Positions 26,403-35,692 are shown, numbered from the stretch's first letter. The stretch: 64,000 bases of DNA from an uncultured Flavonifractor sp. (GCF_944383115.1 NZ_CALWOJ010000002.1:1-64000); one strand, 5' to 3'. Numbers and translations are program-made. The notes: generated by a model from the letters alone, not told the origin.

Positions 26403-27740
26403 TCATTCCTTGCCCAACTGTCGGTAAACTGTAGCATACATGGCGATGATACAGGCCAGGCCACCCAGCACGTTGGAGATAGGCTCGGCCAGAAACACTC
26501 CGTCGGCTCCGAACCCCACCGCCGGCAGGATGAGGGTCAGGGGTGCTACAATAAAGGCTTTGCGAAGCAACGAGAAAAAAACGGCGTTTTTGGAGCGGCC
26601 CAGCCCCACAAAAACCGACTGGCCGATAAACTGAAAGGACATAAAGAAAAAGGTCGCAAAGTAGATACGGAAGGCCGGTATGCCCACGGAAATGAGATCG
26701 GGCTCATTGTTGAAGATGCGGATCAGAGGTTCAGGCAGCAGCATCACCACCGCCCAAACAGCAACGGAATAGCCCACCGTAAGTACGGTGGTAAAGCGGA
26801 TGCCCTGCCGTACCCGCTGATACTGGCCTGCGCCGTAATTGTAGCCCAGTACCGGCTGGCATCCGTTGGTGATGCCCTGGACAGGCATGGTAATGATCTC
26901 CCGGATAGAATTGATCACCGTCATGACCCCTACATACAAATCGCCGCTGTAGGCCTCCAGAGATGCGTTACAGAGTACTTGGGCCAGGCTGTTGGTCATG
27001 GACATGACAAACCCGGAGGTACCCAGGCTCAGGATGCGCTTGACCCGCTCCGCCTTGAGTCGGAGGGCGGACATCCGCAGCTTAAGGATGGCCTTTTTCC
27101 CGGTGAGAAACTTCAACACCCACACAGCCGAGCAGGCTTGGGAGATCACGGTGGCCAGAGCGGCTCCCTTCACCCCCAGATCCATCAGAAAGATAAAGAT
27201 CGGGTCCAGCACAATGTTGACCACTGCACCCACCGCCACCGTGATCATGCCCATGCGGCTGAAGCCCTGGGCGTTGATGAAGGGATTCATACCCAGACTG
27301 ATCATAACAAAGAGGGTACCCAGGATGTAAATGGTGAGATAGTCGTTGGCATAGGGAAAGGTGACGTCGCTTGCCCCAAACAGATAGAGGATAGGCCGGC
27401 GGAACATGAGGCACAAAACAGTGAGGGCTGCACCGAACAGCAGCAGCAGGGAGAAGGAGTTGCCCATGATCTCTTCAGCCTCGTCGTTCTCCCCCCTGCC
27501 CCGACATATGGAACACAGGGGCGCGCCGCCCATACCGCACAGGTTGGCAAAGCCCATCAGGATGGAGATGATGGGCAGGCACAGGCCTAAACCGGTAAGA
27601 GACAGATGGCCCGGCAGCCGCCCTAAATACATACGGTCTACAATGTTGTAGAGGATATTGATCAGCTGCGCCACCGTCATGGGTACAGCCATGTAGATGA
27701 TGTTCCGGGCCATGCTGCCCCTGGAAAAATCATTTTGCAT
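26403..27740 (-). CDS. MATE-family cation-coupled exporter
   Basis: The 445-residue protein has 12 helices. The first half contains QLINILYNIVDRMYLGRL (25-42) and the second GTSGFVMSMTNSLAQ, typical of the DinF/NorM-like MATE group of Clostridia. The ribosome site is weak (GAGAGGAAG far upstream). It is divergent from the M20 amidohydrolase gene, with which it shares an intergenic region holding a long inverted repeat. Confidence 0.91.
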   Translation of the reverse strand: MQNDFSRGSMARNIIYMAVPMTVAQLINILYNIVDRMYLGRLPGHLSLTGLGLCLPIISILMGFANLCGMGGAPLCSICRGRGENDEAEEIMGNSFSLLLLFGAALTVLCLMFRRPILYLFGASDVTFPYANDYLTIYILGTLFVMISLGMNPFINAQGFSRMGMITVAVGAVVNIVLDPIFIFLMDLGVKGAALATVISQACSAVWVLKFLTGKKAILKLRMSALRLKAERVKRILSLGTSGFVMSMTNSLAQVLCNASLEAYSGDLYVGVMTVINSIREIITMPVQGITNGCQPVLGYNYGAGQYQRVRQGIRFTTVLTVGYSVAVWAVVMLLPEPLIRIFNNEPDLISVGIPAFRIYFATFFFMSFQFIGQSVFVGLGRSKNAVFFSLLRKAFIVAPLTLILPAVGFGADGVFLAEPISNVLGGLACIIAMYATVYRQLGKE

Positions 27741-27787
27741 CTTGGCTTGCGTGGCTGGTCACTTCCTCTCTTGCAATTTGGGCATAT

Positions 27788-27867
27788 TTGGAGTATACCT
27801 ATAGAAAACAAAAAGGCCCGCTGTATGTATCGGGTTTTGACGAATTTAGTATTATATTATACTCCAA
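27788..27867. promoter_or_regulatory. Divergent regulatory region, MATE / M20 amidohydrolase
   Basis: Two copies of the same 10-mer face each other: TTGGAGTATA (27788-27797) and TATACTCCAA (27858-27867). Each contains a TATACT that could act as -10 for the gene it points to. On the plus strand TTGACG (27837-27842) precedes TATACT (27858-27863) by 15 bp, shorter than ideal. A shared regulator of both genes is inferred. Confidence 0.5.
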
Positions 27868-27903
27868 TTTAAGAGTACAGGCAATGGAAAGGAACTGATT
27901 TCT

Positions 27904-29079
27904 TTGACTCTGTTGGAACAGGCACAGGCCCTGGCGCCCCAGCTGCGGGCCATGAAAGACGATCTGCACCGCCATCCGGAGCTGAGTTTTCAGGAGAAAC
28001 GCACCACCGGTATCCTGCAGGAGAAGCTGACCGCGCTTGGGCTGGAACTGATCGACCTGGGTATGGACACCGGCGTGGCAGCCCTGCTGCGTGGCAGCCG
28101 CCCCGGCAGGACGGTGGCCCTGCGGGCCGACATTGACGCCATCGCCCAGCAGGAGGCCCCCCACGACGGGGCGGTGTCCCAGTGCGCTGGGCTGATGCAC
28201 GGCTGCGGCCATGACTTCCATACCGTGGGACTCTACGGCGCGGCCGAGTTGCTGGCGGGCCGGAAAGAGGAATTGGGGGGCAACGTGGTCTTTCTCTTCC
28301 AGCCCGCCGAGGAGATCACCCAGGGTGCCCAGGCCATGATCGACCACGGCCTGTGGGACAGGCTGCCTGCCAGACCTGATTGCCTCTTCGGCCTGCACAA
28401 CCGGCCTGAGCTGCCCGCCGGACAAATTGCCGTCATGGAAGGGCCGGTGATGGCAGGCAAGAGTCATTTTGTGGTCACCCTCCACGGGGTCTCCGGCCAC
28501 GGCGGCTCCCCGCACAAGTGTACCGACGTCATTGTGGCCGGAGCGGCGGTGGTCAACGCCCTGCAAACGGTGGTCAGCCGCAACACCGACCCGCTGGAGA
28601 GCGTGGTATGCTCGGTCCTCTCCATTCACGCCGGCACGCCGGACAATTTTGTTCCCGACACCCTCACCATGACGGGCAGCATCCGAGCCCACTCCCCTGC
28701 CGCCCATCGCCATGCGGAGCAGCGGCTGGAGGAACTGACCCTGGGGGTATCCGCCGCCTACGGCTGCACCGCCCAGGTGGAATTCCATCCCGGCGTACCC
28801 GCCACCATTAACTCCCCCGCCATGACCGCCCTGGCCCGAAAGGCCGCCCTGGCCCTGGTGGATGAGGCCCAGGTGGTCTCCCCCGCTCCCGACATGGGAT
28901 CGGAGGACTTCGCCGTCTTTGGTCAGGACGTCCCCGCCTTCTTCTACTGGCTGGGTTCCGGCTTCCCCGGCCAGGCCAATCCCTGCTGGCACAATGAACA
29001 TTTCCGCACCGACGACGACGCCCTGCCTCTGGCCGCCGCCCTGCTGGCCCAATCCGCTCTGGTGGGACTGGAAAACTGA
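27904..29079 (+). CDS. M20-family amidohydrolase / peptidase (hippurate hydrolase-like)
   Basis: The 391-residue cytoplasmic metalloenzyme belongs to the M20D group that hydrolyses N-acyl amino acids. Metal ligands appear in the motifs RADIDAI (about 76-82), MHGCGHDFHT (about 99-108) and QPAEEI (about 139-144), with the dimerisation domain between about 180 and 295. The start is a TTG after GGAAAGGAA; no better ATG exists. Divergent from a MATE exporter; a link in substrate is possible but unproven. Confidence 0.91.
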   Translation: MTLLEQAQALAPQLRAMKDDLHRHPELSFQEKRTTGILQEKLTALGLELIDLGMDTGVAALLRGSRPGRTVALRADIDAIAQQEAPHDGAVSQCAGLMHGCGHDFHTVGLYGAAELLAGRKEELGGNVVFLFQPAEEITQGAQAMIDHGLWDRLPARPDCLFGLHNRPELPAGQIAVMEGPVMAGKSHFVVTLHGVSGHGGSPHKCTDVIVAGAAVVNALQTVVSRNTDPLESVVCSVLSIHAGTPDNFVPDTLTMTGSIRAHSPAAHRHAEQRLEELTLGVSAAYGCTAQVEFHPGVPATINSPAMTALARKAALALVDEAQVVSPAPDMGSEDFAVFGQDVPAFFYWLGSGFPGQANPCWHNEHFRTDDDALPLAAALLAQSALVGLEN

Positions 29080-29097
29080 ATCTGCCGACGTAAAACA

Positions 29098-29135
29098 GCG
29101 GCACAGCTCCCCGATTTTTTGGGGAGCTGTGCCGC
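29098..29135. terminator. Bidirectional terminator
   Basis: A perfect 15-bp stem GCGGCACAGCTCCCC with its complement (29098-29112, 29121-29135) and an 8-base loop containing six T. Confidence 0.86.
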
Positions 29136-29160
29136 TTACATTTTGATCCATTACCCAACG

Positions 29161-29355
29161 TCAGCGGGGCAGACAGACCGCGCCGATAGCCCTGTATTGA
29201 CGGGAAATCGAGCCGCATAGTTCGTTATAATATTTTAAGTAGTCTTTCTTTGCCTGGCGTTCCCGACTCTTCTGCTGCTGAAAATCCGCCCAGCGGGTAC
29301 AGTTCTTGTGACACCCTTCGCAGTAGTCGGAACAGGTCGATTGACACGGAATCAT
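29161..29355 (-). CDS. Small Cys-rich protein of unknown function
   Basis: The 64-residue basic protein opens with CQSTCSDYCEGCHKNC, five cysteines in 16 residues (spacing 3-3-2-3), followed by a charged helix rich in Lys, Arg and Gln and two further Cys. This suggests a small zinc or iron-sulfur site. No signal peptide. AAAGGGG precedes the ATG. I have no named family for it. It lies after the GHL10-SLH gene in the same direction but 170 bases away, with a possible own -10 (TACAAT near 29410). Confidence 0.62.
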   Translation of the reverse strand: MIPCQSTCSDYCEGCHKNCTRWADFQQQKSRERQAKKDYLKYYNELCGSISRQYRAIGAVCLPR

Positions 29356-29528
29356 GGCGGAAACCCCTTTCTTTGCCTGTCCGGGTATTTGCGCCCGGTG
29401 GTTCCATTGTATCGGGTTCTCCGCGCCCTTTCCATCAAGTTTTGGTAAAAGGATTTCAAAATATTGACCCAAATTTCCCGCACAACAGGTTCTTTTCGGG
29501 CCGTTGCGCGCCAATTTTACCGCCCCGC

Positions 29529-31376
29529 TTACAACCAGGTCTCGCCCCGGTCCGTCTTTCTGTAATCATGGGCCACAGAGGCCTCCAGGATCTCCCAATA
29601 AGCCCAGTGATCACGGGACACATCGGCAAAGGGGAACTGCGTATCCCGTTCCCCGGCCTCACGGCCCATCGCCTTGTTCAGGATTTTGACCGCCTCCCCG
29701 CGGGTCACGCTGCGCCCCGGCTGAAAGGTGCCGTCACTGCCGCCGGAGATCCATCCCTGGGCGGCGGCAAAGGCGATCTCCCTGGCCGCCCAGTATTCGG
29801 AAGGCACATCGGAGAAGCTATGGCTGCCGCCGGTTACCGTAAAGAAGGCGGTCACCATCTTCACCAGTTCCGCCCGGCGGACAGGCTGGGTGGGTCGGAA
29901 GGTCCCGTCCCCATAGCCCTGTACAATGCCGTATTTTTTGGCAAAGTGGACGTAGGAGCTGTACCAGTCGCCTGGGCTCACGTCGGAAAAGCCGCCGGTT
30001 CCCTCCTCAAAGCTGTAAAGCAGTTTTCCATTACGGTCAACCGCCAATCGGGCAAGCATGGTCACCACCTCGGCCCGGGTCAAAGATCCGTCAGGATGGA
30101 ACCTCCCGTTGCTGCCCTGCACATAGGCCATATGATCCACTGTGTTCAGGGTCGCCTCCGGCTCTGCGGTATAAAACTCCTGATAAAGTTCCTTTAATTC
30201 CTGATTTTGCGCTAAAAATTGATACCGGAAGTGGACTTCTCCGTCTACCTGGGCAATGGTCTCGTTCAGCTCCAGCTGCTGCCGGATGGCCTCCACCCCA
30301 TACCAAGGGCTGGAGGGATCGGTATTACCTGCCTGATAGTCGGCCATTCCGATGTAAAGTGAAACTCCTGTACCCTTCACCGTGTCCGCCCACCATTTCA
30401 CGATGGTCTCATAGTCCATACTTTTATGACCCATATACCAGTAGACCTGGGGACAGATGTAGTCAATCCAGCCCTCTTTTACCCACTTCCGGCTATCGGC
30501 GTAGGCGGCGTAATAGCTCTCGTAACCGCCGGTGGTATTGGAACCCTGGGGCAGGCTGCTCCTGTCCGCCCACACGCCGGAAGGGCTGATGCCATAGGAC
30601 AGGTCGGGGTCAATGGCGTGGAGCCGCTCCCCCAGTTCCTTCACCAGTTGGTTCACGTTGTCCCGGCGCCAGTCCCCGATGTCGGAGAAGCCGCTGCCGT
30701 ACTTGGCGTAGGTATCGCCGTCGTCAAAGGCGGCGCCGGGATAGAAGTAATCGTCCAGATGGACGCCGTCAATGTCGTAGTGTTCCGCCAGCTCCTCGGC
30801 GCTCTGGATAATGTACTCCCGCACCTCGGGCAGGCCGGGATCAAAATAGAATTTGCCGTCGTACTCCACCACCCAGTCCGGATGGACTTTGGCCGGATGG
30901 TCGGCGGTCAGGCTGTCAAATTCCGACTGCCCGCCCTTGGTCACCCGGAAGGGGTTGATCCAGGCGTGAAGCTCCAGCCCCATCTCATGGGCCTTCTCCA
31001 CCCAGTAGGCCAGGGGATCAAAGCCGTCTGCCGGGGCCTGGCCCTGCCGGCCCGTCAGGTCGGCGCTCCAGGGGTAGTAGCTGGAGGGATAGAGGGCGTC
31101 GGCGGAGGGCCGCACCTGTAAGATCACAGCTGTCATGCCCATATCGGCGCAGGTCTGCAAGATCTTGTCCGCGTCCGCCTTAAGTACCGCCGGGTCAGTG
31201 GTAGCCTTGCTGGGGTAATCCAGCCGGTACACCGTACTCACCCACACCGCCCGGAACTGATCCGGGTTTTTCACTTCGTTTTTCCCGGCGCTGGTCTGGG
31301 TGCGGATAGCCATGCCTGCCAGCGCCAGGGCGCCGATCAGCACAACGGCCACCACAAATTTCCATACTTTTGTCAT
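29529..31376 (-). CDS. Surface glycoside hydrolase-like protein (GHL10/DUF187) with three SLH domains
   Basis: The 615-residue exported protein has an N-terminal signal/anchor (about 5-24), a GHL10 barrel (about 40-370; QFRAVWVSTVYRLDYPS, HAWINPFRVT and VHLDDYFYPG) and three S-layer homology modules in the C-terminal 190 residues (FHPDGSLTRAEVVTML, FRPTQPVRRAELVKMV, FQPGRSVTRGEAVKIL). It should be held on the cell wall and may cut or bind a wall or dietary glycan. Its ATG lies 22 bases after the ABC-F stop with AAAGGAG between, so both are probably on one mRNA. Confidence 0.92.
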   Translation of the reverse strand: MTKVWKFVVAVVLIGALALAGMAIRTQTSAGKNEVKNPDQFRAVWVSTVYRLDYPSKATTDPAVLKADADKILQTCADMGMTAVILQVRPSADALYPSSYYPWSADLTGRQGQAPADGFDPLAYWVEKAHEMGLELHAWINPFRVTKGGQSEFDSLTADHPAKVHPDWVVEYDGKFYFDPGLPEVREYIIQSAEELAEHYDIDGVHLDDYFYPGAAFDDGDTYAKYGSGFSDIGDWRRDNVNQLVKELGERLHAIDPDLSYGISPSGVWADRSSLPQGSNTTGGYESYYAAYADSRKWVKEGWIDYICPQVYWYMGHKSMDYETIVKWWADTVKGTGVSLYIGMADYQAGNTDPSSPWYGVEAIRQQLELNETIAQVDGEVHFRYQFLAQNQELKELYQEFYTAEPEATLNTVDHMAYVQGSNGRFHPDGSLTRAEVVTMLARLAVDRNGKLLYSFEEGTGGFSDVSPGDWYSSYVHFAKKYGIVQGYGDGTFRPTQPVRRAELVKMVTAFFTVTGGSHSFSDVPSEYWAAREIAFAAAQGWISGGSDGTFQPGRSVTRGEAVKILNKAMGREAGERDTQFPFADVSRDHWAYWEILEASVAHDYRKTDRGETWL

Positions 31377-31398
31377 TCAGGGTCTCCTTTGCTGGGGT

Positions 31399-33186
31399 CT
31401 AGTTTTCCTGCGCCGCGATCTGCTCCGCCAGGTCGTTGAGGTAGACCCAGCGTTCCATCTTCTCCTCCAGGGCGGCCTCCAACTGGGCCTGCCGCTCCTG
31501 AAGTTCCTGGAGCGCCACATAGTCGGTGGCTTTTGCGGCCTGCTCCGCCTGTACCCGGGCAATCTGCCCCTCCAGGGCGGCAATATCGTCGTCGATAGTC
31601 TCAAATTCCCGCTGCTCTTTGTAGCTGAATTTCAGCTTTTTGGGTGCGGCAGGGCGCTCCTTGCCCTTGTCGGCGGCGGGGATTTTGGGGGCTTTGGCCT
31701 TTTCCTCCGCCCGCTTGGCCGCCAGATACTCGGTGTAGCCGCCGGGATAGCCCTTTACGGCACCGTCCTCTTCCACGGCAAACACACGCCGCACCACCCG
31801 ATCCAGGAAGTAGCGGTCATGGGATACGGTGATCACCGCGCCGGGGAAACGATCCAGATAGTCCTCCAGAATGGACAGCGTCTGGATATCCAGGTCGTTG
31901 GTGGGTTCGTCCAGTAGCAGCACATTGGGAGCGGCGGCCAATACGGCCAGCAGATAGAGCCGCCGCTTCTCCCCACCGGACAGCTTGCAGATGGGGGACC
32001 ATTGCACCTCCGCCGGGAAGAGAAACTGCTCCAGCAGTTGGGAGGCCGTGAGCATCCCCTCTGCCGTCTCAATATGATTGCCGATCTCCTTGACATAGTC
32101 GATGACCCGTCTGTCCCCGTCCATATCCGGCACCTCCTGGCGGAAGTAGCCGAAGCGGACGGTCTCTCCCACCTCCACCGTGCCGGAATCGGGGGTCAGG
32201 ACCCCCGCCATCAGGTTGAGCAGGGTGGACTTTCCGCTGCCGTTGGCGCCCACAATACCGATCCGGTCGTCCCGCAGAAGCATACAGTCAAACCCCCGGA
32301 TCACCGTTCGGTCACCAAAGGCTTTGGACACGCCCCGCAGTTCCACCGTCTTTTTCCCTAGACGGCTGGAGCGGGCGGACAGTTCCAAGGTACTTTTTTC
32401 CGCGGGGCCGGTCTGGGCCTTTAGTGCCTCATACCGCTCCAGCCGTTCCCGGCTTTTGGTCCCCCGGGCGGTCGGCCCCTGCATCACCCACTGGTACTCC
32501 CGGCGGAGGATGGCCTGCCGCTTGCGCTCGCTGGCTTTCTCGCTCTCCAGCCGGGCCGCCTTCCGCTCCAGGTATTTGTCGTAATTTCCCTCGTAGGTGT
32601 AGAGGCTGCCCCCCTCCACCTCCACCAGTTTGGTCACAATACGCTCCAAAAAGTACCGGTCATGGGTAACCATCACCAGCGCACCCTTCCAACCTTTCAG
32701 ATAATCCTCCAGCCAGTTCACCATTTGGTCGTCCAGGTGGTTGGTGGGCTCGTCCAGCAGCAGCACATCGCAGGGCCGGGCCAGTACCGCCGCCAGGGCC
32801 ACCCGCCGACGCTCTCCGCCGGACAGCTGCCCCACCTTCTGGTCAAACCGGGATACCCCCAGCTGGTTCAGAATAGTCTTTGCCTCATATTCCGCCAAGG
32901 CCCGGTCCTCCCCCTCCAGCCCCAGCAGCACCTGCTCCAGCACGGTGTGTTCCCCGGGAAATACCGGGTCCTGGGGTAAATAGGACAGGCGCATGTTGGG
33001 GTCGGGCCGCACGGTGCCTCCATCCGGCTCCTCCGCCCCCGCCAGCAGCCGCAGCAACGTGGATTTCCCGCAGCCGTTGGTCCCAATAACGCCGGTCTTG
33101 TCCCCCGGCTCCACATAAAACGAAACAGAGTCCAGCAGGCTGCGGGTCCCGTAGGTCTTGGTCAGTTGTTCCGCCGATAACAGCAT
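31399..33186 (-). CDS. ABC-F family ATPase (Uup-like)
   Basis: The 595-residue protein has two ABC ATPase domains and no membrane part. Walker A motifs are GTNGCGKS (about 36-43) and GANGSGKS (about 345-352); signatures LSGGE occur twice. Between them lies the linker typical of ABC-F ribosome-acting proteins. The C-terminal coiled coil (about 520-595, EFETIDDDIAALEGQIARV) matches the Uup/DNA-binding tail. ABC-F proteins act at the ribosome E-site in translation control or antibiotic protection; which applies is not known. The real start is ATG 33186; the frame is open further upstream by chance. Confidence 0.93.
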   Translation of the reverse strand: MLLSAEQLTKTYGTRSLLDSVSFYVEPGDKTGVIGTNGCGKSTLLRLLAGAEEPDGGTVRPDPNMRLSYLPQDPVFPGEHTVLEQVLLGLEGEDRALAEYEAKTILNQLGVSRFDQKVGQLSGGERRRVALAAVLARPCDVLLLDEPTNHLDDQMVNWLEDYLKGWKGALVMVTHDRYFLERIVTKLVEVEGGSLYTYEGNYDKYLERKAARLESEKASERKRQAILRREYQWVMQGPTARGTKSRERLERYEALKAQTGPAEKSTLELSARSSRLGKKTVELRGVSKAFGDRTVIRGFDCMLLRDDRIGIVGANGSGKSTLLNLMAGVLTPDSGTVEVGETVRFGYFRQEVPDMDGDRRVIDYVKEIGNHIETAEGMLTASQLLEQFLFPAEVQWSPICKLSGGEKRRLYLLAVLAAAPNVLLLDEPTNDLDIQTLSILEDYLDRFPGAVITVSHDRYFLDRVVRRVFAVEEDGAVKGYPGGYTEYLAAKRAEEKAKAPKIPAADKGKERPAAPKKLKFSYKEQREFETIDDDIAALEGQIARVQAEQAAKATDYVALQELQERQAQLEAALEEKMERWVYLNDLAEQIAAQEN

Positions 33187-33259
33187 AGCGTTCCCTCGCT
33201 TTGTTGATGTCCCATTCAGTATAACGGAAAGAATCCAAAAAGAAAAGCCCCGGAGGCCC

Positions 33260-33319
33260 TTGACAAGCAACCGTATTACTCATATAATACAGTTGAAAAC
33301 CGTATTAGTTATGTAATAC
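33260..33319 (+). promoter_or_regulatory. Promoter and twin operators of the YtrA-type operon
   Basis: TTGACA (33260-33265), 17 bp, TATAAT (33283-33288) is a near-perfect promoter. Two operators share the form GTATTA-N6-TAATAC: GTATTACTCATATAATAC (33273-33290), which covers the -10, and GTATTAGTTATGTAATAC (33302-33319), start to start 29 bp apart. This is strong evidence for autorepression by the GntR protein encoded next. Confidence 0.9.
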
Positions 33320-33343
33320 ACTTTGGACAGGAGGTGAAGCGCC

Positions 33344-33736
33344 ATGCTCTCCTTTTCCCGCTTTGTTCCGGAGGAGGGGCTGCCCATCTATTTGCAGATC
33401 ATCCGCCATGTCAAGCGGGGCATTGCCGCCGGGACAGTACAGGGGGGCGACGAGCTGCCCTCCCGCCGGATGCTGTCGGCCCAGCTGGGTGTAAACCCCA
33501 ACACGGTGCAGAAGGCCTATCGTCTGCTGGAGGAGGAGGGGCTCATCGCCTCCCGCTCGGGGGCCAAGAGTGAGGTGGTTCTCTCTCCAGGCACGGTGGA
33601 ACAGGTACGAAACCAACTGTTGGAACAGGAGGCGGGGCTGCTGGTACAAGCCCTGCGGCAGGCGGGGCTGGATAAAGAGGCCGCGGTGGCCCTGCTGGAA
33701 CGACTTTGGGAGGAAACAAAGGAGGAAACGCCATGA
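33344..33736 (+). CDS. GntR-family regulator, YtrA subfamily
   Basis: The 130-residue protein has an N-terminal winged helix (about 10-75; GLPIYLQIIRHVKRGIAAG, then SRRMLSAQLGVNPNTVQKAY) and only a short helical C-terminal part. This small size is characteristic of YtrA-type GntR proteins, which repress operons for ABC transporters. AGGAGG lies 10 bases upstream. It is the first of six overlapping or closely spaced genes and its own promoter carries two operators. Confidence 0.93.
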   Translation: MLSFSRFVPEEGLPIYLQIIRHVKRGIAAGTVQGGDELPSRRMLSAQLGVNPNTVQKAYRLLEEEGLIASRSGAKSEVVLSPGTVEQVRNQLLEQEAGLLVQALRQAGLDKEAAVALLERLWEETKEETP

Positions 33737-34458
33737 ATCGCTATCTGACTGCCCTGGCCCCCGCCGCCCGGCTGGCGGTCTGGAAAACCCTGCTCATTGC
33801 CCTGGGGGCCGCCGCCGTCCAGGCCGTCCTCTTCTTCCTTGTCCTGTCCCACTGGGGCGGAGAAGCACCCCCTATTTTGGAATCCCTGATCCAGGAAGGG
33901 CGTCTGTCTCTGGCCTTTGCCGCCGGGCTGCTGATCCTGTGCGCCATCCTTATCCTGCCCGGCTGGGACAAAGGGGCAAAGACCAGCTACACCCTCCGGC
34001 GGCTGGCGGTAAACGAGGGAAAGCTCTCTCTGCTGTGGGGGGTGCAGAACGCACTGCTGCTCTTTTTCTACTGGGTGTGCCAGTTGGCGGCGGCACTGAT
34101 CCTCTGCCAGAGCTTCCTTGCCTCCGCCGACCCCGCTACCGTCAACCACCAGTCCCTGTTTCTGGCCTGCTACCGCAGTCCTTATCTCCACAGCCTGCTG
34201 CCTTTGGCGGACTGGCTGGTGCTGCTGCGCAACCTGAGCGGGTGCCTGGTGTTGGGACTGGCAGCGTCCGCCTTCTCCTTCCACCGGCGGCACGGGCGCA
34301 ATAACCTGCTGATCCTCCCCCTGGCGGTGGTGGCAGCCGTGGGCTTCCCCGTCTACGCCGGCAATCCCGTACTCTCTCTCGGCGCCACGGTGATCTTTCT
34401 GCTGCTCTGCTTCTATTTCTGGAAAAGCGTCACGGGGGTGCATGAGGATGAGGAGTAA
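33733..34458 (+). CDS. Multi-pass membrane protein of the YtrA-type ABC system (permease 1)
   Basis: The 241-residue protein has about six hydrophobic segments (for example TLLIALGAAAVQAVLFFLVL near 15-35 and three in the C-terminal half). It overlaps the regulator stop by 4 bases (ATGA), and GGAGGAAAC precedes it. No named domain was recognised; its place before an ABC ATPase gene suggests a membrane subunit like YtrC/YtrD. Confidence 0.75.
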   Translation: MNRYLTALAPAARLAVWKTLLIALGAAAVQAVLFFLVLSHWGGEAPPILESLIQEGRLSLAFAAGLLILCAILILPGWDKGAKTSYTLRRLAVNEGKLSLLWGVQNALLLFFYWVCQLAAALILCQSFLASADPATVNHQSLFLACYRSPYLHSLLPLADWLVLLRNLSGCLVLGLAASAFSFHRRHGRNNLLILPLAVVAAVGFPVYAGNPVLSLGATVIFLLLCFYFWKSVTGVHEDEE

Positions 34459-34963
34459 GCTGGCTAGAGGCCTGGCCCAGCTCTTCCCCGCCGGCTGGCC
34501 CTGGCAGACCACGGTGGAAGTGACTCTATGCGCGCTTCTGGTGTCCTGGTGTTCCGCTGTTCTTTGCTTTCTGATCCACTTTGACCGGGCTAAAATCCCC
34601 CTCTACAGCTCCCTCTCCGAACGCATTCTGGATGGGCATACCCATATTGTCCCCTTCGCCGAAATTTTTGGCCGGGGCCTGCTGGGGTTCTGGATCGTGG
34701 CTCTGTGCCTGGTACTGCTCCCCCTCTTCCATTTTCTCTGGCACTGGCAGGGGAGCAAAAGCATCTACCTGATGCGGCGGCTCCCCCGGCGGCGGGAGCT
34801 GTATATCCGCTGTCTGGCGGGGCCGGCGGTACTGCTGGTCCTGACGGTATTGGCCGCCGCTTTGTCCCTGCTGATTTGTGTTTTAAATTATCTGTCTCTC
34901 CCGGCGGGCCATCTGCCGGAGGATCCGTGGGCCGGAATGGGAGGTATCTTATGCTGGTTTTAA
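34442..34963 (+). CDS. Multi-pass membrane protein of the YtrA-type ABC system (permease 2)
   Basis: The 173-residue protein has about four hydrophobic segments (near 28-46, 78-100, 122-145 by eye) and a basic cytoplasmic loop SIYLMRRLPRRRELYIRC. The loop with Tyr-Leu-Met-Arg-Arg-Leu resembles one in permease 1 (TSYTLRRLAVNEGKLS), so the two may be distant relatives acting as a pair. It overlaps permease 1 by 17 bases and the ATPase gene by 13. Confidence 0.72.
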   Translation: MRMRSKLARGLAQLFPAGWPWQTTVEVTLCALLVSWCSAVLCFLIHFDRAKIPLYSSLSERILDGHTHIVPFAEIFGRGLLGFWIVALCLVLLPLFHFLWHWQGSKSIYLMRRLPRRRELYIRCLAGPAVLLVLTVLAAALSLLICVLNYLSLPAGHLPEDPWAGMGGILCWF

Positions 34964-35688
34964 ATGATGTGAAAAAGACCTATCTGAAAGGCGAAGAGGC
35001 TCTACAGGGGGTAAGCCTGTCCCTGGGCCCCGGAGAGATCGTGGGCCTGTTCGGGGAGAACGGGGCCGGCAAGACCACCCTGATGAAGTGCATCCTGGGC
35101 CTGCTGCGGTATCAGGGGGAGATCACCCTGGACGGGGATCCCATCACCCCCAAAAATATTGCCCGGATCTCCTTCGCCACCTGCGAACACTCCTATTTCC
35201 CCGCCCTCTCCGCCGCCGCCCACCGGGATTTTTATCGGGAACACTTCCCTGCCTTCCGGGAAAAGCGGTTTACCGCCCTGATGGACTTCTTCCAGCTACC
35301 CCTGAACAAGACCATCCGCAGCTTTTCCACCGGCCAGAAGAATCAATTTGAAGTGATCCTGGCCCTGTGCCAGGGGGCGGACTACATTTTGATGGATGAA
35401 CCCTTTGCCGGCAACGACATCTTCAACCGGGAGGATTTTTACAAGGTGCTGCTGGGCATCCTGGAGCCCAATGAAACCATTCTGCTGTCTACCCACCTGC
35501 TGGAGGAGGTGCAGCATTTCATCGGCCGGGCCGTCCTGCTCCATCAGGGCCGGATCGCAGGAGACATGGCCACCTCCCAGCTGGAGGACGAGGGACGCAG
35601 TCTGATGGATTATGTGAAGGAGACTTACCGCTACCAGGCTGACCGGGTCAGCAAGGCCCTGGATCAGCTGACCGACCAGAAGGAGTGA
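34951..35688 (+). CDS. ABC transporter ATPase, YtrB-like
   Basis: The 245-residue ATPase has Walker A GENGAGKT (35-42), a noncanonical signature FSTGQ (125-129) in place of LSGGQ, Walker B YILMDE (145-150), a D-loop AGND and the H-loop STH near 180. FSTGQ-type signatures are common in YtrB-like ATPases. GGGAGG lies 7 bases before the ATG. It should power the two membrane proteins encoded just upstream. Confidence 0.92.
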   Translation: MLVLNDVKKTYLKGEEALQGVSLSLGPGEIVGLFGENGAGKTTLMKCILGLLRYQGEITLDGDPITPKNIARISFATCEHSYFPALSAAAHRDFYREHFPAFREKRFTALMDFFQLPLNKTIRSFSTGQKNQFEVILALCQGADYILMDEPFAGNDIFNREDFYKVLLGILEPNETILLSTHLLEEVQHFIGRAVLLHQGRIAGDMATSQLEDEGRSLMDYVKETYRYQADRVSKALDQLTDQKE

Positions 35689-35692
35689 GACC

